A stretch of 48,357 bases of DNA from Aeromonas lusitana (lineage in GTDB: Bacteria > Pseudomonadota > Gammaproteobacteria > Enterobacterales > Aeromonadaceae): contig NZ_PGCP01000008.1 in assembly GCF_002812985.1 (NCBI RefSeq), positions 17,510-65,866 on the forward strand. The letters run 5' to 3'. Position numbers and translations under genes: made by a program. Numbering within the stretch: the stretch's first letter is position 1; each line of letters begins with the position of its first letter. The notes under the pieces were generated by a model. It ran no database searches and had not been told where the DNA came from. It saw only the letters and a program-made list of their open reading frames with translations. This document shows positions 8,023 through 17,281 of the stretch, piece after piece.

Positions 8023-8945
8023 TACTGGTTATTGCCGAACATCATCAGGGCCAGTTGGCCGACAGTGCCGCCCGTCTGGTGGCGGCGGCCAAACAGCTTG
8101 GCGGCGAGGTGCATCTCTTGCTGTTGGGGCAGGGGCTGGCGGAGGCGGGTGATCAGGCCGCCACTCTGCAAGGGGTCGACAGGGTGCTGCTGGCCGAACA
8201 TCCCCTGCTGGCAGAGGGGCTCAACGATGGGGTGGACACCTTGCTGGCCCAGGTGGTGCGGGACTATCAGCACTGCCTGATGGCGGCGAGCAGCCATGGC
8301 AAGGATCTGCTGCCGCGGGTGGCGGCCAGGCTCGGGGTGGAGATGATCTCCGAGGTGACCGGCATTGAATCCGCCGATACCTTCCTGCGCCCCATCTATG
8401 CGGGCAACGCCATCGCCCGGGTGGCGAGCTCGGCGTCCGTCAAGGTGCTCAGCATCCGTGCGAGCGCCTTCACCGGCGTGAGTGGCGGGGCGGGCGGGGC
8501 AACCGTTGAGCGCGTGCCCGTGCCCGAGCTTCACTGCCGTACCCGTCTCATCGAGCGGCGGGCGGTGCGATCCGCGCGCCCCGAGCTCGGCGCGGCGCGG
8601 GTGGTGGTCTCCGGGGGCAGGGCGCTTGGCTCGAAAGAGCAGTTCGCCCTCATTGAGGCCCTGGCCGACAAGCTGGGGGCCGCGGTGGGCGCGTCCCGGG
8701 CGGCGGTGGATGCGGGTTTTGTCGCCAACGATCTGCAGGTGGGTCAGACCGGCAAGATAGTGGCCCCCGAGCTCTATATCGCCGTCGGCATCTCGGGCGC
8801 CATCCAGCATCTGGCGGGGATGAAGGAGTCCAAGGTGATCGTCGCCATCAACAAGGATGCGGAGGCCCCCATCTTCCAGGTGGCGGACTACGGCCTGGTG
8901 GGCGACCTGTTCAGCCTGCTGCCCGAGCTCACCGCCAAGCTGTGA
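8016..8945 (+). CDS. etfA: Electron transfer flavoprotein alpha subunit
   Basis: A 309-residue FAD-binding subunit of ETF. Seen: the C-terminal FAD domain with [13 protein letters not shown] (198-210), [23 protein letters not shown] (243-265, read as two adjoining motifs) and [15 protein letters not shown]. The start ATG overlaps the stop of the 32-residue ORF, and AAGGTG lies just upstream. It is the last gene of the etfB operon, followed by a terminator hairpin. Together with the divergent ETF-QO it forms the complete electron path from flavin dehydrogenases to quinone. Confidence 0.96.
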   Translation: MSVLVIAEHHQGQLADSAARLVAAAKQLGGEVHLLLLGQGLAEAGDQAATLQGVDRVLLAEHPLLAEGLNDGVDTLLAQVVRDYQHCLMAASSHGKDLLPRVAARLGVEMISEVTGIESADTFLRPIYAGNAIARVASSASVKVLSIRASAFTGVSGGAGGATVERVPVPELHCRTRLIERRAVRSARPELGAARVVVSGGRALGSKEQFALIEALADKLGAAVGASRAAVDAGFVANDLQVGQTGKIVAPELYIAVGISGAIQHLAGMKESKVIVAINKDAEAPIFQVADYGLVGDLFSLLPELTAKL

Positions 8946-8997
8946 TGCGGTGAAAAAGGGCCCCTAGCAGTCGGCCATTTCTCTGCACGTTCTCTGC

Positions 8998-9024
8998 AAG
9001 CCCTGACCCATTCAGGGCTTTTCT
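8998..9024 (+). terminator. Rho-independent terminator of etfBA
   Basis: AAGCCCTG-ACCCATT-CAGGGCTT followed by TTCT, about 55 bp after the etfA stop. Confidence 0.75.
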
Positions 9025-9153
9025 ACTGTTTGGGGTCAACGAAACTGACCTAAAAGGGTGCGCCAGATCCCAAAAAGCCTTTGCCCCGAGTGGGGACTCT
9101 CGTGTAAAACCGTTCAAGTCACCGATTACTCTCATCCACTCACGGAAAGCGTC

Positions 9154-10242
9154 ATGAGCAAACAGATTTACAACTTCTGTGCCGGCCCCGCCATGTTGCC
9201 GGTAGAAGTCATGGAGCGCGCCCAGCGCGAATTTTGTAACTTCCAGGGGCTGGGAGCCTCGGTCATGGAGCTTTCCCATCGCGGCAAGCCCTATATGGCG
9301 GTCGCCGAGAAGGCGGAAGCCGATTTGCGCTCCCTGCTGGCGGTGCCGGACAACTACAAGGTGCTGTTCATGCACGGCGGTGGCCGTGGCCAGTTCTCCG
9401 CCGTGCCCATGAACCTGCTGGGTGGTGTGAATAAAAAAGCCGACTATCTGCTGACCGGGGTCTGGGCCGCGAGTGCGGTGGACGAGGCCCGCAAGTACGG
9501 CGACATCCAGACCGTTGACGGGGTTGCCAAGAACGCAGACGGGGTAAGTCACTTGCTGCCGAACCCGGCGTTTCGCGCCGATGCGGCCTATGTGCACTAC
9601 TGCCCGAACGAAACCATCGATGGCATAGAGATGTTCGACATCCCGGCCACAGGCGATGTGCCCCTGGTGGCGGATCTCTCCTCCACCATCCTCTCCCGCC
9701 CCCTCGACATCAGTCGTTTCGGCGTTATCTATGCCGGTGCCCAGAAGAACATAGGGCCATCCGGGCTCGCCATCGCCATAGTACGGGACGATCTGCTGAG
9801 TCAGGCCCGCGCCGACGTGCCCTCCATCTTCGATTACCAGCTCACCGCCAAGAACGACTCCATGTTTAACACGCCGCCGACCTACGCCTGGTACCTGGCC
9901 GGTCTGGTGTTCGAGTGGCTCAAAGAGCAGGGAGGTCTGGCGGCCATGGAGGCTCGCAACAAGGAGAAGGCCGATTTCCTCTATGGCTATCTCGATGACT
10001 CCAGCTTCTACGGCAACAAGGTGGATGCGAGCTGTCGCTCCCGCATGAACGTGCCGTTCCAGCTCAAAAACGAGGCCCTGGACAAGCAGTTCCTGGCCGA
10101 GTCTGAGGCTGCCGGCCTGCTGGCACTGAAAGGGCACCGCATCGTCGGTGGCATGCGTGCCAGCCTCTACAACGCCATGCCGCTGGAGGGCGTCAAGGCC
10201 CTGGTGAGCTTTATGGACGGTTTTGCCAAACGCCATGGCTGA
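9154..10242 (+). CDS. serC: Phosphoserine aminotransferase
   Basis: A 362-residue PLP enzyme converting 3-phosphohydroxypyruvate to phosphoserine (serine) and serving pyridoxine synthesis. Seen: start [31 protein letters not shown], and the PLP lysine K198 in [12 protein letters not shown], the same number as in E. coli. The first possible Met is 32 codons upstream, but family alignment and a GGAA before 9154 support this start. The order serC-aroA is the classic gammaproteobacterial arrangement; here a strong terminator lies between them, so coupling is probably partial. Confidence 0.97.
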   Translation: MSKQIYNFCAGPAMLPVEVMERAQREFCNFQGLGASVMELSHRGKPYMAVAEKAEADLRSLLAVPDNYKVLFMHGGGRGQFSAVPMNLLGGVNKKADYLLTGVWAASAVDEARKYGDIQTVDGVAKNADGVSHLLPNPAFRADAAYVHYCPNETIDGIEMFDIPATGDVPLVADLSSTILSRPLDISRFGVIYAGAQKNIGPSGLAIAIVRDDLLSQARADVPSIFDYQLTAKNDSMFNTPPTYAWYLAGLVFEWLKEQGGLAAMEARNKEKADFLYGYLDDSSFYGNKVDASCRSRMNVPFQLKNEALDKQFLAESEAAGLLALKGHRIVGGMRASLYNAMPLEGVKALVSFMDGFAKRHG

Positions 10243-10261
10243 GGCGCAGTCCCATGATGCA

Positions 10262-10293
10262 AGACGCCGGGGACTCCCCGGCGTCTGTTTTTC
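10262..10293 (+). terminator. Strong terminator after serC
   Basis: An 11-bp perfect stem, AGACGCCGGGG-ACT-CCCCGGCGTCT, followed by GTTTTTCT. Confidence 0.9.
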
Positions 10294-10414
10294 TGCTCTG
10301 TTCTGACCGCGGGTACGCTCGCCTCGGTTTTTGTGCCAAGCGCGGTATTGCCGCGCAAGGCGGGGGCTGTTAACGTCCGGTCAGGTGATTTAATTGAGGT
10401 CGTACAGGAAGTCT

Positions 10415-11698
10415 ATGAATTCGTTGCGTTTGGAACCTATTTCTCGCGTGGCCGGGGTGGTGAATCTGCCTGGCTCCAAAAGTGTCTCTAACCGGGCCCT
10501 GCTGCTGGCGGCCCTGGCTCGTGGCACCACCCGGCTGACCAACCTGCTCGACAGCGATGACATCCGTCACATGCTGGGTGCCCTGACCCAGCTCGGGGTC
10601 AAGTACAAGCTCTCCGCCGACAAGACAGAGTGCACTGTGCACGGTCTGGGTCGCAGCTTCGCGGTGAAAGAGCCGGTCAACCTCTTCCTCGGCAACGCCG
10701 GCACCGCCATGCGTCCGCTCTGCGCCGCCCTGTGCCTGGGATCCGGTGAATTCATGCTGGGGGGAGAGCCTCGCATGGAGGAGCGCCCCATAGGTCACCT
10801 GGTGGATGCCTTGCGCGAGGCGGGCGCCCATATCCAGTACCTGAAGAAAGATGGCTATCCACCCCTGGTGGTGGATGCCAAGGGGCTCTGGGGCGGTGAC
10901 GTGCACGTCGACGGCTCCGTCTCCAGCCAGTTCTTGACGGCCTTCCTGATGGCGGCGCCGATGGCGTCCGGTGATACCCGTATCCACATCAAGGGGGAGC
11001 TGGTCTCCAAGCCCTACATCGACATCACGCTGCACATCATGAAGCAGTTCGGCGTGGTCATCGAGCACGACGACTACAAGCTGTTCTACATCAAGGGCAA
11101 CCAGAGCTATGTCAGCCCGGGTGACTTCCTGGTGGAAGGGGATGCCTCCAGCGCCTCTTACTTCCTCGCGGCGGGCGCCATCAAGGGCAAGGTGCGGGTG
11201 ACCGGCATCGGCAAGCACAGCATTCAGGGTGACATTCACTTCGCCGACGTGCTGGAGAAGATGGGGGCGCGCATCACCTGGGGCGACGACTTCATCGAGG
11301 CCGAGCAGGCCCCGCTGCACGGTATCGACATGGACATGAACCAGATCCCGGACGCGGCCATGACCATCGCCACCACGGCGCTGTTTGCCGAAGGCCCCAC
11401 CTCCATTCGCAACATCTACAACTGGCGGGTGAAGGAGACGGATCGCCTGCACGCCATGGCGACCGAGCTGCGCAAGCTGGGTGTGGAAGTGGAGGAGGGG
11501 CACGACTACATCACTGTCACCCCGCCGGCCAGCCTCAAGCACGCGGCCATCGACACCTACAACGATCACCGCATCGCCATGTGCTTCTCCCTGGTGGCCC
11601 TGTCGGATACTGCGGTGACCATCAATGATCCGGGTTGTACCTCCAAGACCTTCCCGGATTATTTTGACAAGCTGGCAGGCATCAGTCAGGCCGTCTGA
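10415..11698 (+). CDS. aroA: 3-phosphoshikimate 1-carboxyvinyltransferase (EPSP synthase)
   Basis: A 427-residue shikimate-pathway enzyme, the same length as E. coli AroA. It joins PEP and shikimate-3-phosphate. Seen: PGSKSVSNR with K22, [13 protein letters not shown] (the PEP-site loop around Gly96, so class I), DAAMTIA and the terminal [11 protein letters not shown] motif. The ATG at 10415 follows AGGA at 5 nt and is preferred to one 21 nt upstream. It is followed by its own terminator and then aroG. Confidence 0.97.
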   Translation: MNSLRLEPISRVAGVVNLPGSKSVSNRALLLAALARGTTRLTNLLDSDDIRHMLGALTQLGVKYKLSADKTECTVHGLGRSFAVKEPVNLFLGNAGTAMRPLCAALCLGSGEFMLGGEPRMEERPIGHLVDALREAGAHIQYLKKDGYPPLVVDAKGLWGGDVHVDGSVSSQFLTAFLMAAPMASGDTRIHIKGELVSKPYIDITLHIMKQFGVVIEHDDYKLFYIKGNQSYVSPGDFLVEGDASSASYFLAAGAIKGKVRVTGIGKHSIQGDIHFADVLEKMGARITWGDDFIEAEQAPLHGIDMDMNQIPDAAMTIATTALFAEGPTSIRNIYNWRVKETDRLHAMATELRKLGVEVEEGHDYITVTPPASLKHAAIDTYNDHRIAMCFSLVALSDTAVTINDPGCTSKTFPDYFDKLAGISQAV

Positions 11699-11718
11699 TC
11701 CCGCGCTCGTTGTCACCC

Positions 11719-11750
11719 AAGAGGCCCGCCACAGTGCGGGCCTCTTGCTT
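11719..11750 (+). terminator. Terminator after aroA
   Basis: AAGAGGCCCGC-CACAGT-GCGGGCCTCTT, an 11-bp perfect stem followed by GCTTTG. Confidence 0.85.
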
Positions 11751-11819
11751 TGTGTTGAACGTTGCTAGCAGCATTGTAGTAACTTGCAAGACTCCATTAC
11801 AAAATACTTTATGTAGAGA

Positions 11820-11837
11820 TGTAATTTTCTATTTACA
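11820..11837 (+). promoter_or_regulatory. TyrR box upstream of aroG
   Basis: TGTAATTTTCTATTTACA differs from the TyrR consensus TGTAAA-N6-TTTACA at one base. It sits 63-80 bp upstream of the aroG start. A weaker ATTACA half lies just upstream around 11797. Repression by TyrR with aromatic amino acids is inferred from E. coli aroG. Confidence 0.75.
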
Positions 11838-11900
11838 CCGTCTCGGTGGAGGGCTAGATTGAGATCACTTAATCGCAGTCATCTAGCAGGAAGTCTTGTC

Positions 11901-12956
11901 ATGCAGCATCAAACCGACGACGTTCGTATCAGAGAAATCAAAGAGTTATTGCCCCCGGTTGCGGTGCTTGAGAAGTTTCCGGCGACCGAGACCGCATCAA
12001 ATACAGTGTTTGAATCCCGTCAGGCCATCCATCAGATCCTGGCCGGTGAAGATCAACGCCTGCTGGTGGTGATCGGCCCCTGCTCCATCCATGACCCGGT
12101 CGCCGCCCTGGAATACGGCAAGCGCCTCAAGGTGTTGCGTGATGAACTCAAGGGCGAGCTGGAAATCGTGATGCGGGTCTACTTCGAGAAGCCGCGCACC
12201 ACCGTGGGCTGGAAGGGGCTCATTAACGATCCTTACCTCGACAACAGCTGCCAGATCAACGACGGCCTGCGCATCGGGCGCAAGCTGTTGCTGGATCTCA
12301 ACGACATGGGGCTGCCGACCGCCTCCGAGTTCCTCGACATGATCACCCCGCAATACATGGCGGATCTGATGAGCTGGGGCGCCATCGGGGCCCGCACCAC
12401 CGAATCCCAGGTGCACCGTGAGCTGGCCTCCGGCCTCTCCTGCCCGGTGGGCTTCAAGAACGGCACCGACGGCACCATCAAGGTGGCCATCGACGCCATC
12501 GGCGCCGCCAGTGCTCCCCACCACTTCCTGTCGGTGACCAAGTACGGCCACTCCGCCATCGTCTCCACCGCCGGCAACCCGGACTGCCACATCATTCTGC
12601 GTGGTGGCCGCGAGCCGAACTACAGCGGCGCTCACGTGAGCGAGGTGGTGAAGGGGCTGGACAAGGCCGGTCTGCCGCAGAAGGTGATGATCGACTTCAG
12701 TCACGCCAACAGCAGCAAGCAGTTCAAGAACCAGATGCGGGTGGCCGAGGACGTGGCCGGTCAGCTGCGCGCCGGCAGCAAGGCGGTGTTTGGTGTCATG
12801 GTGGAGAGCCATCTGGTGGAAGGGCGCCAGGATCTGGTGGAAGGCTGTGAGCTCACCTTCGGTCAGAGCATCACGGATGCGTGCATCGACTGGGCCGATA
12901 CCGAGGTGCTGCTGCGCAACCTGGCCGATGCGGTGGCCACCCGCAACGCACTCTGA
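11901..12956 (+). CDS. aroG: 3-deoxy-7-phosphoheptulonate synthase, Phe-sensitive type
   Basis: A 351-residue class I DAHP synthase, the entry step of aromatic biosynthesis (PEP + erythrose-4-phosphate). Seen: VVIGPCSIHDP with the metal ligand C61, FEKPRTTVGWKGLINDP, and EFLDMITPQYMADLMSWGAI. It aligns without gaps to E. coli AroG over at least the first 200 residues, keeping P150 and S180 of the Phe-binding pocket, so feedback by phenylalanine is likely. The ATG at 11901 follows AGGAAG. A TyrR box lies upstream. Confidence 0.95.
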   Translation: MQHQTDDVRIREIKELLPPVAVLEKFPATETASNTVFESRQAIHQILAGEDQRLLVVIGPCSIHDPVAALEYGKRLKVLRDELKGELEIVMRVYFEKPRTTVGWKGLINDPYLDNSCQINDGLRIGRKLLLDLNDMGLPTASEFLDMITPQYMADLMSWGAIGARTTESQVHRELASGLSCPVGFKNGTDGTIKVAIDAIGAASAPHHFLSVTKYGHSAIVSTAGNPDCHIILRGGREPNYSGAHVSEVVKGLDKAGLPQKVMIDFSHANSSKQFKNQMRVAEDVAGQLRAGSKAVFGVMVESHLVEGRQDLVEGCELTFGQSITDACIDWADTEVLLRNLADAVATRNAL

Positions 12957-12997
12957 CTCGTCGGGCGGCAAGCCTGCTCGCCGTTCCAGACAGATAA

Positions 12998-13027
12998 AAA
13001 AAGCGCGACCTTGGGGTCGCGCTTTTT
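12998..13027. terminator. Bidirectional terminator between aroG and ygdQ
   Basis: AAAAAGCGCGACC-TTGG-GGTCGCGCTTTTT, with a 13-bp stem and U-runs on both strands, placed between convergent genes. Confidence 0.92.
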
Positions 13028-13048
13028 GTTGGCTCTTGAGCGGCTGGC

Positions 13049-13777
13049 TTATTTGGCCTTGGCGCGGGCCTGATGGTCCCGCAGGCGGATGTTGATCATC
13101 TCCACCACCAGCGAGAAGGCCATGGCGAAGTAGATGTAACCCTTCGGAATGTGCAGATCCAGACCCTCGGCCATCAGGGCGACCCCGACCAGGATCAGGA
13201 AGGAGAGGGCCAGCATCTTGATGGTGGGATGGGTATCGACGAAGTCGCCGATGGCCTTGGCGGCAAACATCATGACGCCGACGGCGATGACGATGGCCAG
13301 CACCATGACGGGCACGTGATCCGCCATGCCCACCGCCGTGATGACGGAGTCCAGGCTGAAGATGATGTCGAGGATGGCGATCTGCACCAGGGTCGACATG
13401 AAGCCGGCGGCCTTGCTGACCGTGCTCTGCTCGTCGGCGGCCCCCTCTAGGCTGTGGTGGATCTCGTGGGTACTCTTGGCGATGAGGAACAGGCCCCCGA
13501 TCAGCAAGATGAGATCCCGACCCGAGATGGCTTCACCCAGCACGGTGAACAGCGGCTCGGTGAGGCGCATCACCCAGGCGAGGGAGAGCAGCAGCAGGAT
13601 GCGGGTCCCCATGGCGAGCCCCAGCCCCAGGATGCGGGCACGCTGGCGCTGGGCCTCTGGCAGGCGACCCACCAGGATGGAGATGAAGATGATGTTGTCG
13701 ATACCCAGCACGATCTCGAGCAGGGTCAGGGTGGCGAGCGCGACCCAGGCGGAGGGGTCAGCAATCCATTCCAGCAT
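13049..13777 (-). CDS. TerC family inner-membrane protein (YgdQ-like)
   Basis: A 242-residue polytopic protein. Seen: the TerC hallmark TLLEIVLGIDNIIFISIL near the N-terminus and LDIIFSLDSVITAVGM, both with membrane-embedded acidic residues thought to bind metal ions, and a conserved end HIPKGYIYFAMAFSLVVEMINI. It is closest to E. coli YgdQ rather than plasmid TerC, and no other ter genes are present. TerC relatives such as Alx and MeeF export manganese; that role is possible here but not shown. The start MLEWIADP matches YgdQ and is preferred to a Met 45 nt upstream. Confidence 0.88.
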   Translation of the reverse strand: MLEWIADPSAWVALATLTLLEIVLGIDNIIFISILVGRLPEAQRQRARILGLGLAMGTRILLLLSLAWVMRLTEPLFTVLGEAISGRDLILLIGGLFLIAKSTHEIHHSLEGAADEQSTVSKAAGFMSTLVQIAILDIIFSLDSVITAVGMADHVPVMVLAIVIAVGVMMFAAKAIGDFVDTHPTIKMLALSFLILVGVALMAEGLDLHIPKGYIYFAMAFSLVVEMINIRLRDHQARAKAK

Positions 13778-13893
13778 GATTGAACCTTGGTTGAACTTTG
13801 GATGACGGTTGAAACTGCGCATTCTATCAGGCTGACTTGGCTTGTCCCATAGCGGTGAACAGATAAAATGGCGGCGAGCAGAGGGAGAAAAAC

Positions 13894-15006
13894 ATGTTTC
13901 GTTTAGGGCTTATTATCAACCCGGTGGCCGGCATTGGCGGAGCCGTCGGTCTCAAGGGCAGCGATGGCGTGGTGGCCGAGGCACTGGCGCGGGGCGCCGT
14001 GCCCAAGGCGCAGGAGCGGGCCCGTCAGGCTCTGTTGCCGCTCTGTGAGCTGACCCAAGCCTTCGAGCTGTTGACGGTTGGGGGGGAGATGGGGGCCGAT
14101 CTTACCGCCTCGCTGCAACTGCCCCATACCATCCTTTATCAGCCCGCCTCGCCGAGCAGCGCCGCCGACACCCGCGCCGCGGCCGAGCTGATGCGGGAGG
14201 CGGGCGTCGATCTGCTGCTGTTTGCCGGCGGTGACGGCACGGCCCGGGATGTCTGCGCGGCTGTGGGGGAGTCTTGCCACGTGCTCGGCATCCCGGCGGG
14301 GTGCAAGATCCACTCCGGGGTCTACGGGGTGACCCCGGCCGCGAGCGGGCGGGTGGCTGCGCGCATGATAGGGGGCGAGCTGCTGAGCCTGGTGGACGCC
14401 GAGGTGGTGGACATAGACGAGGAGGCGTTTCGGGCCGGCAAGGTGCGGGCGCGCCACTATGGCCAGATGCAGGTGCCCGGCGATCTGCGCTATGTGCAGG
14501 CGACCAAGCAGGGGGGGAGGGAGTCCGAGGAGCTGGTGCTCGCCGATCTCGCCGCCGGCGTGGTGGAAGAAATGGTGCCCGATACCCTCTATCTGATGGG
14601 GTCCGGCAGCACGGTGGCCGCCTGTATGGGGGAGCTGGGGCTGGAAAATACCCTGCTCGGTGTGGATCTGGTGGAAAATGGTCGGCTTATCGGGCAGGAT
14701 CTGTCCGCCGCCGAGATCCTGACCCGGATCCGCGGTCGTCACTGTCGGCTGATCATTACCCTGATCGGCGGTCAGGGACATCTGTTCGGGCGCGGAAATC
14801 AGCAACTGAGTCCAGAGGTGATCAGGGCCGTCGGGCGAGACCATATTCAGGTGCTCGCCACCAAGACCAAGCTGGCGGCACTCGAAGGCCGTCCGCTGCT
14901 GGTGGATACCGATGACCCGGCACTGAACCGGTCGTTAAGTGGTTATCTGCGGATAACCACCGGATACAAGGATCAGGTCATCTACCCGGTGGCCAACCCG
15001 GAATAG
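13894..15006 (+). CDS. ATP-NAD kinase-like protein
   Basis: A 370-residue member of the COG3199/ATP-NAD kinase superfamily. Seen: N-terminal LGLIINPVAGIGG and the diacylglycerol/NAD-kinase motif FAGGDGTARDV with GGDGTARD at 112-119, then GIPAGCKIHSGVYGVTP, the family's substrate loop. It lacks close likeness to the housekeeping NadK. Relatives are annotated as polyphosphate- or ATP-dependent NAD kinases or AcoX-like proteins, with little biochemistry. A divergent promoter with ygdQ lies in 13778-13893. Confidence 0.85.
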   Translation: MFRLGLIINPVAGIGGAVGLKGSDGVVAEALARGAVPKAQERARQALLPLCELTQAFELLTVGGEMGADLTASLQLPHTILYQPASPSSAADTRAAAELMREAGVDLLLFAGGDGTARDVCAAVGESCHVLGIPAGCKIHSGVYGVTPAASGRVAARMIGGELLSLVDAEVVDIDEEAFRAGKVRARHYGQMQVPGDLRYVQATKQGGRESEELVLADLAAGVVEEMVPDTLYLMGSGSTVAACMGELGLENTLLGVDLVENGRLIGQDLSAAEILTRIRGRHCRLIITLIGGQGHLFGRGNQQLSPEVIRAVGRDHIQVLATKTKLAALEGRPLLVDTDDPALNRSLSGYLRITTGYKDQVIYPVANPE

Positions 15007-15115
15007 GACATCAAGGATGCGGCTGGCCTGGCGCCAGAGAGTCGCGATCAACCGGATCGCGGTTCCACTCCCCCGAATTTTTTGCCGGCAATCCCGGAAC
15101 ACGAGGCTGCGTTAC

Positions 15116-15394
15116 ATGACGATTCACGAATTTGAGCACAAATTGTTGGGATTGATCGACGCCATGGTCGCCACGGCCAGCGAAGACGATCTGTTTGCGG
15201 GCGGTTACCTGCGTGGCCACATCTCGCTCGCGGTGGCCCGTGCCGATCTCGAGGGCAAGACGCTGGTGCGGGATGTCAAAAGCTATGTGCTGCGTAGCCT
15301 GAATGAGGCCATCTTGCAGGGCGAGCTGTCCGAGCAGGACGAGGTGCTGGTACAGGACATGTGGAAGCGACTGCAGCAGCAGGCGGAAGCTTGA
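15116..15394 (+). CDS. yfcL: YfcL family protein
   Basis: A 92-residue acidic, helical, probably cytoplasmic protein of unknown function. It matches E. coli YfcL in length and in the text LLGLIDAMVATASEDDLFAGGYLRGHISLAVA and EQDEVLVQDMWKRLQQQ (each a conserved block). The ATG at 15116 is preferred to an in-frame Met 99 nt upstream, because the extra residues do not resemble the family. It lies 109 bp after the NAD-kinase-like gene and may be co-transcribed with it. Confidence 0.82.
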   Translation: MTIHEFEHKLLGLIDAMVATASEDDLFAGGYLRGHISLAVARADLEGKTLVRDVKSYVLRSLNEAILQGELSEQDEVLVQDMWKRLQQQAEA

Positions 15395-15406
15395 TCCCAT
15401 TCTCAG

Positions 15407-15424
15407 TTCAAACAGAAGTTTGAC
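15407..15424 (+). promoter_or_regulatory. PsrA operator upstream of the acyl-CoA synthetase
   Basis: TTCAAACAGAAGTTTGAC is TTCAAAC-N4-GTTTGAC, one base from the PsrA palindrome TTCAAAC-N4-GTTTGAA. It lies 70-87 bp upstream of the synthetase start. PsrA represses fatty-acid degradation genes in many gammaproteobacteria; control here is inferred. Confidence 0.75.
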
Positions 15425-15493
15425 TAATCTGCTTCCCTGAGTGTTATCAAAAGGTTAATAATGGGACTCGCCTTTTGTTTCAGGGATTGAACT

Positions 15494-17155
15494 ATGTCCT
15501 CCTCACGCATTGCCAACAAACTGCCGCTCGAGATGCTCTATCACTGGGAGCGGCAGTGTCCTGACCGGGTTTACCTTCGTCAAACCATCCACCGCGAATA
15601 CGTCGACTTCACCTGGGGTGAGGTTGCCGACGAGGCGCGGCGCATGGTGACGGCACTGCGCGAGCTGGGGCTGGCGCCGGGTGACAAGGTGGCGCTGCTC
15701 TCCAAGAACTGCGCCCAGTGGTTCATCGCCGACTTGGCGATGCAGATGGGGCAGTACGTGAGCGTGCCCATCTACCCGACCGCCAACGTCGATACCATCG
15801 AATACGTGCTGCGCCACAGCGAGGCCAAGGCGATTTTCGTCGGCAAGCTGGACGACTGGAAGAGCCAGGAGGCGGGGGTGCCGGCGGACTTGCTGCGCAT
15901 CGCCTTCCCCTACGACACCATGCCGGCTCCCCACCAGTGGGACGCTCTGCTCAAGGCCCACGATCCCATTGCCGATAGCCCGGTGCAGGCGCCGGATGCC
16001 CTGCTGAGCCTGGTCTACACCTCCGGCAGTACCGGCAAGCCAAAGGGCGCCATGCTGAGCGTGGAACGTTACGCCTGGTCCTGCGAGAAGCTGGTGGAAG
16101 CGGTGGAGCTGACCGACGCCGATCGCGGCTTCTCCTACCTGCCGCTCGCCCACATCACCGAGCGGGTCTACATCTATGGCGGCAGCCTGTTCAGCGGCGC
16201 CACCATCGCCTTCCCCGAGTCCCTCGACACCTTTATCAACGACGTGAAACGCTGCCGTCCCACCGTCTTCATCTCGGTGCCGCGGCTGTGGGCCATGTTC
16301 CGCATCAAGATCCACGAGAAGCTGCCCCAGAAGAAACTCGCCCTGCTGCTCAAGATCCCGCTCATCTCGGGCCTTATCAAGAGCAAGCTGCAGAAGGGGC
16401 TCGGGCTGGATCAGGCGCGGGTGCTGGGTTGCGGCTCGGCGCCGGTGGCGCCGGCCCTGCTCGAGTGGTATCACAGCATCGGCATCGAGATCACCGAAGC
16501 CTGGGGCATGACCGAGAACCACGCCTTCTCCACCCTCAACTACCCGTTCAGGGCGGACAAGATAGGCACGGTCGGCAAGGCGGGGCCCGGGGTGACCATC
16601 AAGATCTCCGACGAGGGGGAGATCCTGTGCCGCTGCGACGGCATGATGCTGGGCTACTACAAGGATCCCGAGCACAGCAAGGAGGCCATAGACTCTGACG
16701 GCTGGCTGCACACGGGTGACATGGGCAAGCTGGACCGGGAAGGTTATCTCACCATCACCGGCCGCATGAAGGATGTGTTCAAGACCGCCAAGGGCAAGTA
16801 TGTGGCCCCTGTGCCCATCGAGGGGCTGCTCGGGCAGGAGCCCATCATAGAACAGCTGTGCGTCATCGGTTACGGCATGCCGCAGCCGGTGGCCCTGGTG
16901 CAGCTGGCCGAGAGCGCCATGCGAGGGGACAAGGCCGCGGTCAACGCCCAGCTGGAGGCGGCCCGCAACCGGGTCAACGATCAGCTGGAATCCCACGCCC
17001 GCATCCGCGGCATCCTGGTGGTGAAGAACCCTTGGAACATAGAGAACGGGGTGCTGACCCCCACCATGAAGATCCGCCGTCACCTGCTTGAGCAGAAATA
17101 CGCGGACATCGGCGAGCGCTGGGCCGGTGGCGAGAGCATCATCTGGGAATCCTGA
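15494..17155 (+). CDS. Long-chain acyl-CoA synthetase, AMP-binding family
   Basis: A 553-residue adenylate-forming enzyme activating fatty acids to acyl-CoA for degradation. Seen: P-loop YTSGSTGKPKG (175-185), AWGMTENHAFSTLN, GWLHTGDMGKLDREGYLTIT, and GRMKDVFKTAKGKYVAP with the hinge and catalytic-lysine region. It is the soluble FAA/FadD15-like form without a membrane anchor and is shorter than typical FadD relatives at the N-terminus. The PsrA operator upstream supports a role in fatty-acid catabolism. It appears to be a single-gene unit ended by a strong terminator. Confidence 0.92.
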   Translation: MSSSRIANKLPLEMLYHWERQCPDRVYLRQTIHREYVDFTWGEVADEARRMVTALRELGLAPGDKVALLSKNCAQWFIADLAMQMGQYVSVPIYPTANVDTIEYVLRHSEAKAIFVGKLDDWKSQEAGVPADLLRIAFPYDTMPAPHQWDALLKAHDPIADSPVQAPDALLSLVYTSGSTGKPKGAMLSVERYAWSCEKLVEAVELTDADRGFSYLPLAHITERVYIYGGSLFSGATIAFPESLDTFINDVKRCRPTVFISVPRLWAMFRIKIHEKLPQKKLALLLKIPLISGLIKSKLQKGLGLDQARVLGCGSAPVAPALLEWYHSIGIEITEAWGMTENHAFSTLNYPFRADKIGTVGKAGPGVTIKISDEGEILCRCDGMMLGYYKDPEHSKEAIDSDGWLHTGDMGKLDREGYLTITGRMKDVFKTAKGKYVAPVPIEGLLGQEPIIEQLCVIGYGMPQPVALVQLAESAMRGDKAAVNAQLEAARNRVNDQLESHARIRGILVVKNPWNIENGVLTPTMKIRRHLLEQKYADIGERWAGGESIIWES

Positions 17156-17236
17156 TGGGCCTGTGAGGGGGTTTAGTGCTCCCTGCAGGCATTTATCAAA
17201 TCACTGCCAAGCGCCGCACTATTTAGAAAACAAATG

Positions 17237-17265
17237 AAAAAGGGGAGCCACAGGCTCCCCTTTTT
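17237..17265. terminator. Bidirectional terminator between acyl-CoA synthetase and cdd
   Basis: AAAAAGGGGAGCC-ACA-GGCTCCCCTTTTT, a 13-bp perfect stem with U-runs on both strands. Confidence 0.93.
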
Positions 17266-17281
17266 GCGTTCAAGCCATGGC

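Noticed and set aside
10370..11716. A 448-codon minus-strand frame antisense to aroA
   Set aside because: It is a shadow of aroA, rich in His, Gly and Gln with no motif.
15503..17083. A 526-codon minus-strand frame antisense to the acyl-CoA synthetase
   Set aside because: The plus-strand enzyme has all expected motifs; the antisense frame has none.
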